Source: Nocardiopsis sp. JB363 (lineage in GTDB: Bacteria > Actinomycetota > Actinomycetes > Streptosporangiales > Streptosporangiaceae). Taken from it: a stretch of 36,677 bases of DNA. Below, piece after piece: positions 22,971 to 30,481 of the stretch (the first letter of the stretch is position 1; every line of letters begins with the position of its first letter). Both the position numbers and the translations under genes were made by a program. The DNA is taken from positions 1 through 36,677 of the forward strand of contig NZ_FRFF01000101.1 in assembly GCF_900143625.1 (NCBI RefSeq). Direction: 5' to 3'. The notes below the pieces were generated by a model. That model did not search any database and was not told where the DNA came from. It worked only from the letters and a program-made list of their open reading frames with translations.

Positions 22971-23840
22971 ATGGTGACAGGTGGTCCGGCGGTGCCGGAG
23001 GGGACAGGGACGCTGCGACTGCGCTCGCACACGTACGCGGGGAACCGGTTCGCGGTGATGGGGGTGATCAACCGGACCCCCGACTCCTTCTACGACCGGG
23101 GCGCCACCTACGCCCTGGAAGCCGCGTTGGCCTCCGCCGACCACGCCGTGGCGGCGGGGGTGGACGTCATCGACGTGGGCGGGGTCAAGGCCGGTTACGG
23201 CGCGCACGTGGACGAGGCCGAGGAGATCCGGCGCACGGTTTCGTTCGTGCGCGAACTGCGCGGGCGCCACCCCGACGTGGTCATCTCGGTGGACACCTGG
23301 CGCGCGGGGGTGGGGCGCGCGTGCGCCGAGGCCGGTGCGGACATGATCAACGACACCTGGGCCGGCGCCGACCCCGACCTGGCGCGGGTGGCCGCCGAGT
23401 ACGGCACCGGGCTGGTGTGCAGTCACAGTGGTGGCCTGGCCCCGCGCACCGACCCGCACCGCGTCCATTACGACGACGTGGTGGCCGACGTGATCGACGG
23501 TGTGTGCGCCTTGGCCGAACGCGCGGTCTCCCTGGGGGTGCGTCCCGACGGGGTGATGATCGACCCCACACACGACTTCGGCAAGAACACCTATCAGTCG
23601 TTGGAACTCACCCGGCGGCTGGGCGAGCTCGCCGCGACCGGGTGGCCGGTCCTGGTGGCGGTCTCCAACAAGGACTTCGTGGGGGAGACCCTGGGGGTCG
23701 GGCTGACCGAGCGGGGAGAGGGCACGCTCGCCACGTTGGCGGTGTCGGCACGCGAGGGCGCGCGGGTGTTCCGGGTGCACGACGTGGCGGCGGCGCGGGT
23801 GGCCCTGGACGCGGTGGCCGCGGTCGGTGCGACGGGGTAG
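22971..23840 (+). CDS. folP2: Second dihydropteroate synthase homologue (FolP2-type)
   Basis: A 289-residue TIM-barrel protein very close in motif order to mycobacterial FolP2: VMGVINRTPDSFYDRGATY, VIDVGGVKAG, SVDTWRAGVGRACAEAGADMINDTW, DPTHDFGKN, SNKDFVGETLGVGLTER and FRVHDVAA. True dihydropteroate synthases carry Ser-Thr-Arg-Pro in loop 2; here it is VKAG, as in FolP2, which is reported not to make dihydropteroate. So a folate role should not be assumed. ATG 22971 was chosen by homology; ATG 22953 is an alternative and both have weak ribosome sites. In mycobacteria folP2 sits beside gpgS; here it follows a double Lrp-type regulator instead. Confidence 0.88.
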   Translation: MVTGGPAVPEGTGTLRLRSHTYAGNRFAVMGVINRTPDSFYDRGATYALEAALASADHAVAAGVDVIDVGGVKAGYGAHVDEAEEIRRTVSFVRELRGRHPDVVISVDTWRAGVGRACAEAGADMINDTWAGADPDLARVAAEYGTGLVCSHSGGLAPRTDPHRVHYDDVVADVIDGVCALAERAVSLGVRPDGVMIDPTHDFGKNTYQSLELTRRLGELAATGWPVLVAVSNKDFVGETLGVGLTERGEGTLATLAVSAREGARVFRVHDVAAARVALDAVAAVGATG

Positions 23841-23910
23841 GAGCGGGCGTCCGTTCCGGCCATCCGTGTAACCACCGGTAACATTTTTACGTGTTTCCCT
23901 CCCGTATGGC

Positions 23911-23940
23911 TTGCGTCACGCTTAAGTTACCCGTGAGTAT
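23911..23940 (+). promoter_or_regulatory. Candidate promoter of the RraA-like gene
   Basis: TTGCGT (23911-23916), 18-bp spacer, GAGTAT (23935-23940), in an AT-rich stretch 55 bp before the start codon. A 6-bp hairpin (GGCCGG 23947-23952, CCGGCC 23959-23964) would lie at the start of the leader. Confidence 0.4.
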
Positions 23941-23994
23941 GGAAGAGGCCGGTTCGAGCCGGCCGCACTGGGCGCGGGTGTACTGGAGGCTGAC

Positions 23995-24783
23995 ATGGCG
24001 CTTGCGAAGACGTTGACGGCTGTGGGAACGGTGGCGCTGGCCCGAAGCGGGGGCCGACCGTTCGGTACCCACCTCTTCTCCGTCTGGCCGGGGGCCGCGT
24101 TCGCCGCGACCGCCTTCCCGGTGCGCTGTGCCCCAGGGGACAACCTCGCGTTGCACGTGGCCGTCGCCCAGGCCCCACCCGGCTCCGCGCTGATCGTGGA
24201 CGTGGCGGGCGAGCCCGAGTACGGCTACGTGGACGAGATCCTCGCCGTGGCCGCCCGCACCCGGGGCGTCGTCGGCATCGTCCTGGACGGCTGCGTGCGC
24301 GACGTCGCCGCCATCGCCCACTGCGAACTCCCCGTCTTCGGCGCCGGGGTCTCGGTCCGCGAAGCCGGACACGACGCCGGAGGTTCGGTGGGCCGTCAGA
24401 TCACCATGGAGGCCACCGGCCCCGTCCCGCTGTCGGTCCGCCGCGGCGACTGGATCGTCGCCGACGACGACGGAGTGGTCTGCCTGCCGCGCGGCCAGGT
24501 CAGCGCCATCATCGCCGACACCATGAGCAGCATCTCCCGAGAACGCGAGATCATCGACGCCGTGAGTGCGGGGGAGAGCACCCTGGACCTGCTGGGCCTG
24601 GACCCCTCGCGGGTCACCGGTTGGGAGGGGGACACCGGTCGGCCGGCCGACCTCGCCGCCCACCGCAGTCGCTCGCGCGCGCTCAACCCGCGTCGGGACG
24701 TGCGCGGTGGCGAGCACCCCGCGATGCGGTCGCGCCGCGGCTCCTGCTCCGCGGTCACCGACGTCTACGGCGGGGACCACTAG
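23995..24783 (+). CDS. RraA-like / HMG-aldolase-fold protein with basic C-terminal extension
   Basis: A 262-residue protein. Residues 1-195 match the RraA/HMG aldolase family: CAPGDNLALHVAVAQAPPGSALIVDVAG, DEILAVAARTRGVVGIVLDG (shown in part) and GCVRD, where the Arg-Asp pair is the substrate/metal-binding signature of 4-hydroxy-4-methyl-2-oxoglutarate aldolase and oxaloacetate decarboxylase. VSVREAGHDAGG and DWIVADDDGVVCLPR follow. The last 60 residues (from about GWEGDTGRPADL) are Arg-rich and not part of the fold. Family members include metal-dependent aldolases and RNase E regulators; aldolase or decarboxylase activity is more likely because the RD pair is kept. TGGAGG is 6 nt upstream of the ATG. 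Confidence 0.75.
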   Translation: MALAKTLTAVGTVALARSGGRPFGTHLFSVWPGAAFAATAFPVRCAPGDNLALHVAVAQAPPGSALIVDVAGEPEYGYVDEILAVAARTRGVVGIVLDGCVRDVAAIAHCELPVFGAGVSVREAGHDAGGSVGRQITMEATGPVPLSVRRGDWIVADDDGVVCLPRGQVSAIIADTMSSISREREIIDAVSAGESTLDLLGLDPSRVTGWEGDTGRPADLAAHRSRSRALNPRRDVRGGEHPAMRSRRGSCSAVTDVYGGDH

Positions 24784-24790
24784 TGAGAGG

Positions 24791-24841
24791 ACGAGGGCCC
24801 CGGGACGACACGACTCGCGTGTTCGGTCCCGGGGCCCTCGT
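24791..24841. terminator. Bidirectional terminator between the RraA-like and FadR-type genes
   Basis: Perfect 16-bp stem, 24791-24806 (ACGAGGGCCCCGGGAC) with 24826-24841. The 19-nt loop contains a second small stem, ACACG (808-812) with CGTGT (818-822). Confidence 0.85.
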
Positions 24842-24862
24842 GTGCGTCGATCGGTGGCGGCG

Positions 24863-25564
24863 TCAGTCCTCGGTGAGGGACAGCAGCTCGTCGATGTAAC
24901 AGGTGGCCTCGCGGGCCGCCCGTATCGGGTCCGCGTCGCGCACCGCCTCGGTCAGCTTGCTGTGGTCGATCCCCTCGGTGGCGGAGGAGGGCTGCTCTGC
25001 CGCCTCGTCGCTCTGCTCATAGGCGGTGTGCGCGATGCTCGCGTAGACCACCTGGGCGATGTCGTCGTACAGGTCGATGAGCAACGTGTTGTGGGTGGCG
25101 TTGACCACCGCCCGGTGGAAGGTGAAATCCGCCTCCACGAACGCGCCCATGTCGCGGGCCCGCCACGCCTCCTCGCGCAGGGCCATGGACCGGTCGATGT
25201 CGGCCATGTCCTCTTCGCTGTGGCGCAGCGCCGCCAGCCGCGCGGCCTCGACCTCCAGGGCGCGCCGAACCTCCAGGTTCTCCCGCAGCCGGGAGCGCTC
25301 CAGGCGCCTGCGCAGAGCGCCACCGAGCTCGCTGGAGGCGCGCACGAAGGTGCCCGCGCCCTGACGGATCTCCAACAGGCCCGCGTGGGCCAGCGCCCGG
25401 ACGGCCTCGCGGACGGTGTTGCGACCGACTTCGAGCTGCTCGGACAGCTCGGATTCGGTGGGGATGCGGTCGCCCACACCCCATTCACCGGAGTCGATCT
25501 GGGCTCGTAGCTGACTGATGACCTGGTCGACCAGGCCGGTCCGGCGTGTAGAGGCGAGGGGCAC
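24863..25564 (-). CDS. FadR-family (GntR, FCD domain) transcriptional regulator
   Basis: A 233-residue regulator. The N-terminal winged helix (about residues 8-75) has RIPTESELSEQLEVGRNTVREAVRALAHAGL and a QGAGTFV wing. The all-helical FCD effector domain (about 90-215) has the metal-site pattern D/H: FHRAVVNATHN and a later IDHSKLTEAV with RAAREA. FCD proteins usually repress catabolic genes and respond to carboxylates. The GTG start at 25564 has an AGGAGG site 7 nt upstream. It is divergent from a CynX-type MFS transporter, which is its likely target. Confidence 0.88.
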   Translation of the reverse strand: MPLASTRRTGLVDQVISQLRAQIDSGEWGVGDRIPTESELSEQLEVGRNTVREAVRALAHAGLLEIRQGAGTFVRASSELGGALRRRLERSRLRENLEVRRALEVEAARLAALRHSEEDMADIDRSMALREEAWRARDMGAFVEADFTFHRAVVNATHNTLLIDLYDDIAQVVYASIAHTAYEQSDEAAEQPSSATEGIDHSKLTEAVRDADPIRAAREATCYIDELLSLTED

Positions 25565-25732
25565 GCGTATACCTCCTAGGGGCGGGTCGCCGGATGACAG
25601 GGCCAGCGCACAGGTATGGAACGGTTAAGGAGGGAGCCTAGACCAGTCGGGCGTGGGAATAGGCCCTCACGGGCAATGCGTTATCCTCATGAAGTACATA
25701 GGGTCATCCTACGATTATGTGAGCCGCGTCCC
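25565..25732. promoter_or_regulatory. Divergent regulator/transporter promoter region
   Basis: 168 bp between the FadR-type gene and the MFS gene. It holds the related octamers TTATCCTC (25681-25688) and TCATCCTA (25704-25711), 23 bp apart, close to the transporter start. They are candidate binding half-sites but no full FadR-type palindrome is visible. Confidence 0.3.
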
Positions 25733-26998
25733 ATGAGCGCCACCCCTACGCGCATAACACCTCCCCAAAATCCCACCGCGGCCGGGACCGAAACCGCCTC
25801 AGCGCTTCCGCGCAAGGCTCTGCTCCTGGTCGCCGTCGCCATCGCACTGGCCGCACTCAACCTGCGCACCGCCATCACCAGCGTGGGGCCCGTCCTTGAC
25901 GAGGTCACCCGTGGTCTGGGCATGAGCGCGGTGGGCGCCGGCCTGCTCACGACCCTGCCCGTATTGTGCTTCGCGCTCCTGGGCGGACTCACCCCGACGC
26001 TCTCCCGCAGGCTCGGCTCCCATCACCTGCTCGTGTACGCGCTGACCGCGCTCACCCTCGGTCTCGTCGCCCGCGCCCTGGCTCCCGAACCCTGGCTGTT
26101 CATCGCCTTGAGCGTCGTCGCGCTGAGCGGTGGCGCGGTCGGCAATGTCATCCTCCCGGCCCTGGTGAAGCAGCACTTCCCGCACCGGGTCGGTCTGATG
26201 ACCACCGTCTACACCACCGGCCTGGCCGTCGGCACCGCCATCGCCGCCGCCACCACCGTGCCCCTGGAGGAGGCCACCGGCGAGTGGCGCGTGGCCATCG
26301 GCGTCTACGCCCTCTTCGGTCTGGTCGCCCTGCTGCCCTGGCTGCTGGTGCTGCTCCACGAACCCGCCCTGGGCGGAAACGGCCGCGCGATCGGACCCCG
26401 CCGGGTCCTGTCCACCGGCCTGGGATGGCAGGGGGTGCTGTACTTCGGCACCCAGTCCTCCATCGCCTACATCATGTTCGGCTGGTTCGCCCAGATGCTG
26501 CGCGACCAGGGCCTGGACGCCCAGTCCGCGGGGGTGATGCTGGCCTACCTCACCGCCCTGGGCATCCCCATGTCCCTGGTGATGCCCACGCTCATCGTGC
26601 GCGTGCGCGACCAACGCCCCTTCGTGGTGCTGTTCGTCGTCGCCTACCTGGCCGGGTTCATCGGTCTGTGGGTCTCACCGCTGGCGGGCACCTGGGTGTG
26701 GACCACCCTCATCGGGGTGGGCATGGGCAGCTTCGTGCTGGCCCTGACCATCTTCGCCGTGCGTACCCGCACCGCCGAGGGGACCGCGGCCATGTCCGCC
26801 TCCAGCCAGAGCCTCGGCTACCTGCTGGGCGGCGCCGGGCCCTTCCTCTTCGGGTTGCTGCACGAACTCACCGGCGGTTGGCACGCCCCCCTGGCCATGA
26901 TCATCGGCATCGTCGTCCTCAACCTGTTCGTGGGCCTGCTGGTGGGCCGTCCCCGCTACCTGGAGGACGTCCTCGCCGAACGGGACGCCCGGGTCTGA
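25733..26998 (+). CDS. CynX/NimT-family MFS transporter
   Basis: A 421-residue protein with about 12 membrane helices. The N-terminus has the family signature LALAALNLRTAITSVGPVL (in part) followed by GLGMSAVGAGLLTTLPVLCFALLG, and a second-half QSSIAYIMFGWFAQMLRD motif. It belongs to the cyanate/2-nitroimidazole MFS group, whose substrates are varied anions or drugs. The ATG at 25733 was chosen by homology; the ribosome site is weak. The FadR-type regulator upstream and divergent suggests induction by a carboxylate. It converges on the response-regulator gene 18 bp away, without an obvious terminator. Confidence 0.87.
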   Translation: MSATPTRITPPQNPTAAGTETASALPRKALLLVAVAIALAALNLRTAITSVGPVLDEVTRGLGMSAVGAGLLTTLPVLCFALLGGLTPTLSRRLGSHHLLVYALTALTLGLVARALAPEPWLFIALSVVALSGGAVGNVILPALVKQHFPHRVGLMTTVYTTGLAVGTAIAAATTVPLEEATGEWRVAIGVYALFGLVALLPWLLVLLHEPALGGNGRAIGPRRVLSTGLGWQGVLYFGTQSSIAYIMFGWFAQMLRDQGLDAQSAGVMLAYLTALGIPMSLVMPTLIVRVRDQRPFVVLFVVAYLAGFIGLWVSPLAGTWVWTTLIGVGMGSFVLALTIFAVRTRTAEGTAAMSASSQSLGYLLGGAGPFLFGLLHELTGGWHAPLAMIIGIVVLNLFVGLLVGRPRYLEDVLAERDARV

Positions 26999-27016
26999 CC
27001 CCGCCCCGGACATCCG

Positions 27017-27619
27017 TCAGAGCCAGTCGTGCTCCCGGGCGTAACGGGCCGCCTGGTGCCGGCTCCGGGTCTGCGTCTTGCCCATCGCGCTGGACAGGTA
27101 GTTGCGCACCGTGCCCTGGGCCAGGTGCAGACGCCCCGCGATCTCCGCGACCGAGTAACCCTCGCCGGTCACCCGCAGCACGTCGACCTCCCGGTCGGTC
27201 AACGGGTTGTCGTCGATGACAGCCAGGGCCGACACGTCCGGGTCGACCCACCGACGCCCCTCGTGCAGGTTCCGCACGACCGTGGCGATGTGCGCCGGGT
27301 CCGCGGACTTGCTGACGAACCCCTGCACACCCAGCTTCAGGGCACGACGCAGCACACCGGGACGGGCGTGCCGGGTGAGCATGAGGATCACCTGCCCCGG
27401 CAGTTCGCGGCGGATCCGAGCCACCGCGTCGAGCCCGTCCACCCCCGGCATCTCCAAGTCGATGACGAGCACGTCGGGCCGGTGCGACAAGGTCGCCTCC
27501 ACGGCCGATCCGCCCTCCTCCGCCTCGGCGAGCACGGTGATCTCGCCCTCCATGGGCAGCAGCGCCGCCAGGGCCGAACGCAGCAGGGCCTCGTCGTCGG
27601 CCAGGACCACGGTGATCAT
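27017..27619 (-). CDS. NarL/FixJ-family response regulator (DesR-like)
   Basis: A 200-residue regulator: receiver domain (residues 1-120) with acidic pocket ADDE, phosphoacceptor Asp54 in VLVIDLEMPG, Thr in MLTRHARPG and Lys in VSKSADP; then a LuxR-type helix-turn-helix (about 135-195, PLTDREVDVLRVTGEGYSVAEIAGRLHLA in parts, GTVRNYLSSAMGK). The ATG at 27619 has GGAAGGA upstream. It lies 16 bp after the kinase gene in the same operon. DesR-like systems sense membrane state or cell-envelope stress and often control a neighbouring ABC exporter; here that exporter is only a relic. Confidence 0.92.
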   Translation of the reverse strand: MITVVLADDEALLRSALAALLPMEGEITVLAEAEEGGSAVEATLSHRPDVLVIDLEMPGVDGLDAVARIRRELPGQVILMLTRHARPGVLRRALKLGVQGFVSKSADPAHIATVVRNLHEGRRWVDPDVSALAVIDDNPLTDREVDVLRVTGEGYSVAEIAGRLHLAQGTVRNYLSSAMGKTQTRSRHQAARYAREHDWL

Positions 27620-27635
27620 CGATCGTCCTTCCAAA

Positions 27636-28796
27636 TCAGGTGGTGGTGTCCGAAACGGTGCCGCGGACCCCGGTGAGGTCGGTGTTCGGCGCGGAGAAGG
27701 TCGCCGCGGTGAGGAAATCGCCACCGGAGCGCTCCACGACCAGCTCCCCGCCCAGGTCGCCCACGCGTTCGCGCAACGTCGCCAGGCCGCGCAGCTCGGT
27801 GGCCGGCCCCTGTCGAACACCGTCGTTGGCGATCGTGATGCCCCGCTCCGCCAACGTGATCCGGACCCGTTCGGCCTGCGCGTGCCGCAGGATGTTGGTG
27901 GTCGTCTCGCGCAGCACCTGGCCGAGCATCTCACCCACCCGCGAATCGACTTCGCCCCGGCGTTCGATGGACACCCGGATCCCCGCGGCCTCGAAGAGGT
28001 TGCCGGCGTTCTCCAACTCCGCGGACAGGTTGAGCCGCCGCTGTGCGTGGGCGAGCTCCTTGGTCCTGGCGATGGTGTCGCCGACCAGTTCGTGCACCTC
28101 GCCCAGCTCCCGGTCGGCCCGTTCCCGATCGTCCTCGCCCTGGTCGCGGTCCAGCAGTTTGCGGGCCAGCGTCACCTTCAGCTTCACCACGTGCAGGGTG
28201 TGTCCCTGGATGTCGTGCAGGTCGCCGGCGAACCGCACCCGCTCGCGGGCCACCGCCAGATCGGCCTCGCGCTGACGGGACCGCTCCAGTTCGTCCACGA
28301 GCGTCGACACCACTTGGATGAGGGAGGTCAGGACGCTTGCGGTGACCGCGACGCACACGGTGGCCACAGTGTGGGTGAGCAACTCCAAGGGGGAGAGACC
28401 CAAGGTCAGGGGCATGGCGGCGAGTACCACCACACCGAAGGCGACCAGCGTCAAGGCCGCGGCACGTCGGTGGCGGGTAAGCCGCTGGACGAACAACGTC
28501 CCGACGATGGCCAGACCGAAGGAGGCCGACAGGGTCCCGGCCACCAGGACCCCGACCGTCCACACCACGGCGGTCACCACCAGGCCCGGCACCAGGACCC
28601 GCAACCGCTGGTCCGTCGCCGACCAGTTGACGGTGAACAACGCCGTGGCCAGGCCCGCCGCCAGCAGGAGGGCCTGCCACCAGACCTCGGTGTCGGTGAT
28701 CACCAACAGCGCGCCGGTGGCGGACAGCGCCGCCGTCACGACGCTGACGTTGAGCCTGCGCAGTTGACGCGGTGTCGCCTCGGTCTGTTCGGGCAT
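27636..28796 (-). CDS. HisKA_3-type sensor histidine kinase (DesK-like)
   Basis: A 386-residue kinase. The N-terminal 165 residues hold about five membrane helices with almost no extracellular loop, so the signal is probably sensed in the membrane. The dimerisation domain has His194 in FAGDLHDIQGHTLHVV. The ATPase domain shows the N box (LRETTTNILRHA) and G boxes (IANDGV, GLATLRERVGDLGGEL). The ATG at 28796 has GGAAGG upstream. It is the first gene of the kinase-regulator operon. An inverted repeat at 28858-28875, 62-79 bp upstream, is repeated before the DUF418 gene and may be the regulator's binding site. Confidence 0.92.
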   Translation of the reverse strand: MPEQTEATPRQLRRLNVSVVTAALSATGALLVITDTEVWWQALLLAAGLATALFTVNWSATDQRLRVLVPGLVVTAVVWTVGVLVAGTLSASFGLAIVGTLFVQRLTRHRRAAALTLVAFGVVVLAAMPLTLGLSPLELLTHTVATVCVAVTASVLTSLIQVVSTLVDELERSRQREADLAVARERVRFAGDLHDIQGHTLHVVKLKVTLARKLLDRDQGEDDRERADRELGEVHELVGDTIARTKELAHAQRRLNLSAELENAGNLFEAAGIRVSIERRGEVDSRVGEMLGQVLRETTTNILRHAQAERVRITLAERGITIANDGVRQGPATELRGLATLRERVGDLGGELVVERSGGDFLTAATFSAPNTDLTGVRGTVSDTTT

Positions 28797-28857
28797 CGCG
28801 GGTGACCTTCCGGGTTGTGTGAGCAGCCCCAGTATTCAGGTCGCGCACCGGCGCCAC

Positions 28858-28875
28858 CAGTGACACCACGTCATG
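28858..28875. promoter_or_regulatory. Candidate response-regulator site 1 (upstream of kinase operon)
   Basis: CAGTGACACCACGTCATG, an inverted repeat TGAC-N5-GTCA (28861-28873). It matches the site at 29162-29179 at 14 of the 17 positions compared and lies at a similar distance from its gene. Confidence 0.55.
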
Positions 28876-28956
28876 CCCGCGCACTGGGAAAAGTCACGGC
28901 CGGGTCCTGACACGGTGGCACTGACCGCTGCGTGTCGCGGGGGCTGTAATCGGAGC

Positions 28957-29050
28957 ATGTCGAACACAACGGTCATCGACGTCCAACGCCTCAACGAAGG
29001 ACCTGTCCCTCCACGTACGCCGAGGCGAGCTGTACGCGCTCCTGGGAACC
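28957..29050 (+). pseudogene. Relic of an ABC-transporter ATPase gene
   Basis: The frame starts ATG with MSNTTVIDVQRLNE, the typical first strand of an ABC ATPase. After a jump in frame at about 28998-29000 it continues DLSLHVRRGELYALLGT, the strand that runs into Walker A (normally ALLGTNGAGKTT). It stops exactly there; Walker A and everything after are gone. The segment between the two pieces is also deleted. The position next to a divergent DesK/DesR-type system suggests this was its ABC exporter. Confidence 0.7.
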
Positions 29051-29075
29051 GCGCCATCGACCCGGCATCGCGTAC

Positions 29076-29174
29076 TCACACCACGCAGAACTCCCCGCCC
29101 GGTTCGTCCAGGATCCAGAACACGGTTCCGGGAGCGTGCCACACCGGTCCGACATTCCCATCAGTGACATGGCG
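29076..29174 (-). pseudogene. Relic of the 3' end of a VOC (glyoxalase-fold) gene
   Basis: On the minus strand a frame of about 32 codons, bounded upstream by TGA, reads GNVGPVWHAPGTVFWILDEPGGEFCVV and stops (given by parts: PGTVFWILDEPGGEFCVV). This closely matches the end of VOC-family proteins (VFWVLADPEGNEFCVL). No start or N-terminal domain remains. It lies 25 bp from the ABC relic, so the two were brought together by deletion. Confidence 0.6.
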
Positions 29175-29179
29175 TCACG
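29162..29179. promoter_or_regulatory. Candidate response-regulator site 2 (upstream of DUF418 gene)
   Basis: CAGTGACATGGCGTCACG, inverted repeat TGAC-N5-GTCA (29165-29177), 57-74 bp upstream of the DUF418 start. Nearly identical to the site at 28858-28875. Confidence 0.55.
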
Positions 29180-29235
29180 GGTGAAGGCTGACGTGGCCAC
29201 ATGACCTCGAAACCCTCGACCCGGAGCCCAGCACC

Positions 29236-30456
29236 TTGACACTCCGTCGCACCGACGCCCCGCCCACCACCGTCCGCTCCACCCCGGTCTCCGAGCGCGC
29301 CCTGGCACCGGACCTCGCCCGTGGCACGATGCTCCTCCTGATCGCCCTGGCCCACGTGCCCTGGTTCCTCTACGACGCGCCCGTGGGCATGAGCACGCTG
29401 CATCCCACCGAGGGAGGGATCGCCGACCGGATCGCGCAGGCCCTGACCGTGATCGTCGTGGACGCCCGCACCCACACCATGTTCGGGTTCCTGTTCGCCT
29501 ACGGGGTCGGACAGATGTACGCGCGACAGACCTCGCGCGGCACGAGCCCCGTGGCGGCACGCCGCCTCCTGCGCCGCCGACACCTGTGGATGATCCTCCT
29601 GGGGGCCGTGCACGCCACCCTGCTGTGGCAGGGCGACATCGTCGGTGTCTACGGACTCATCGGGCTCATCATGGTGCCGCTGTTCCTGGGCCGGACCGAC
29701 CGCACCCTTCGCGTCTGGGTGGTGGTCCTGCTGGTCCTGGGGGCTCTGATCACCCTCCTCTCGACGGTCTCCGCACTGCTCGTGGAACCCTCCGGGGCCA
29801 TGGCCGCCGACCTGCAACGGCTCAGCATCGCCGAGAGCGACTACGCGGCCTCCGCCGCGGTCCGCTTCCCCACTTGGCTCTTCACCCTGTTCTCCGGCCT
29901 GTTCACCCTCGCCCTGCCCACGGCCTTCCTCATCGGGCTTCTCGCGGCCCGGCACCGACTCCTGGAGGAACCCGCCCGCCACCTGCCGCTGCTGCGCCGG
30001 ACCGCGTTCCTGGGCATCCTGGTCGGCTGGACCACCGGCGCGGCCCTGGCCCTGGGGCACCTGGGGATCCTCGACACGGTCCCCGAATCCGCCCTGGCCG
30101 GGGCGCACTTCTACACCGGCATCTTCGCCGGGGTGGGCTACGCCGCGCTCTTCGGGCTCCTGGTCCACCGGATCGACACCCGCCGCACCCGCGACGCGCT
30201 CCCGGTACGCGCGTTGGTCGCCCTGGGCCGACGCTCACTCAGCGGCTACCTCGCCCAGTCGTTGGTGTTCGCCCCGTTCCTGGCGGCGTGGGGACTGGGG
30301 CTGGGCGCGCACCTGTCGAGTTGGTCGGCGGCGCTGGTGGCCGTGGTCACCTGGCTGCTCACCGTGGTGGCGGCGTACTGGATGGACCGCGCCGGAAGGC
30401 GCGGCCCGGCGGAGACCCTGCTGCGCCGACTCACCTACCGACGCGCCCCGCGCTGA
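29236..30456 (+). CDS. DUF418-domain integral membrane protein
   Basis: A 406-residue protein with 9-10 hydrophobic helices. N-terminal LARGTMLLLIALAHVPWFLY and THTMFGFLFAYGVGQMY are typical of DUF418 proteins; the C-terminal DUF418 region has VALGRRSLSGYLAQSLVFAPFL and a final PAETLLRRLTY. The family (e.g. YeiB) is related to acyltransferase-3-like membrane proteins; function unknown. The TTG at 29236 follows GGAG (29223-29226). A copy of the putative response-regulator site lies upstream, so it may be controlled by the adjacent two-component system. It converges on the CPBP gene, 25 bp away. Confidence 0.85.
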   Translation: MTLRRTDAPPTTVRSTPVSERALAPDLARGTMLLLIALAHVPWFLYDAPVGMSTLHPTEGGIADRIAQALTVIVVDARTHTMFGFLFAYGVGQMYARQTSRGTSPVAARRLLRRRHLWMILLGAVHATLLWQGDIVGVYGLIGLIMVPLFLGRTDRTLRVWVVVLLVLGALITLLSTVSALLVEPSGAMAADLQRLSIAESDYAASAAVRFPTWLFTLFSGLFTLALPTAFLIGLLAARHRLLEEPARHLPLLRRTAFLGILVGWTTGAALALGHLGILDTVPESALAGAHFYTGIFAGVGYAALFGLLVHRIDTRRTRDALPVRALVALGRRSLSGYLAQSLVFAPFLAAWGLGLGAHLSSWSAALVAVVTWLLTVVAAYWMDRAGRRGPAETLLRRLTYRRAPR

Positions 30457-30481
30457 TGTCCCGGGCCGCGGTGCCACGTGG

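Noticed and set aside
22971..23840. Annotation as the housekeeping dihydropteroate synthase FolP
   Set aside because: The loop-2 Ser-Thr-Arg-Pro motif is missing, and the motif order matches FolP2.
23947..23964. GGCCGG-TTCGAG-CCGGCC resembles a tRNA T-arm
   Set aside because: The loop has six bases instead of seven, and no acceptor stem, D-arm or anticodon arm is present on either side. It is a plain leader hairpin.
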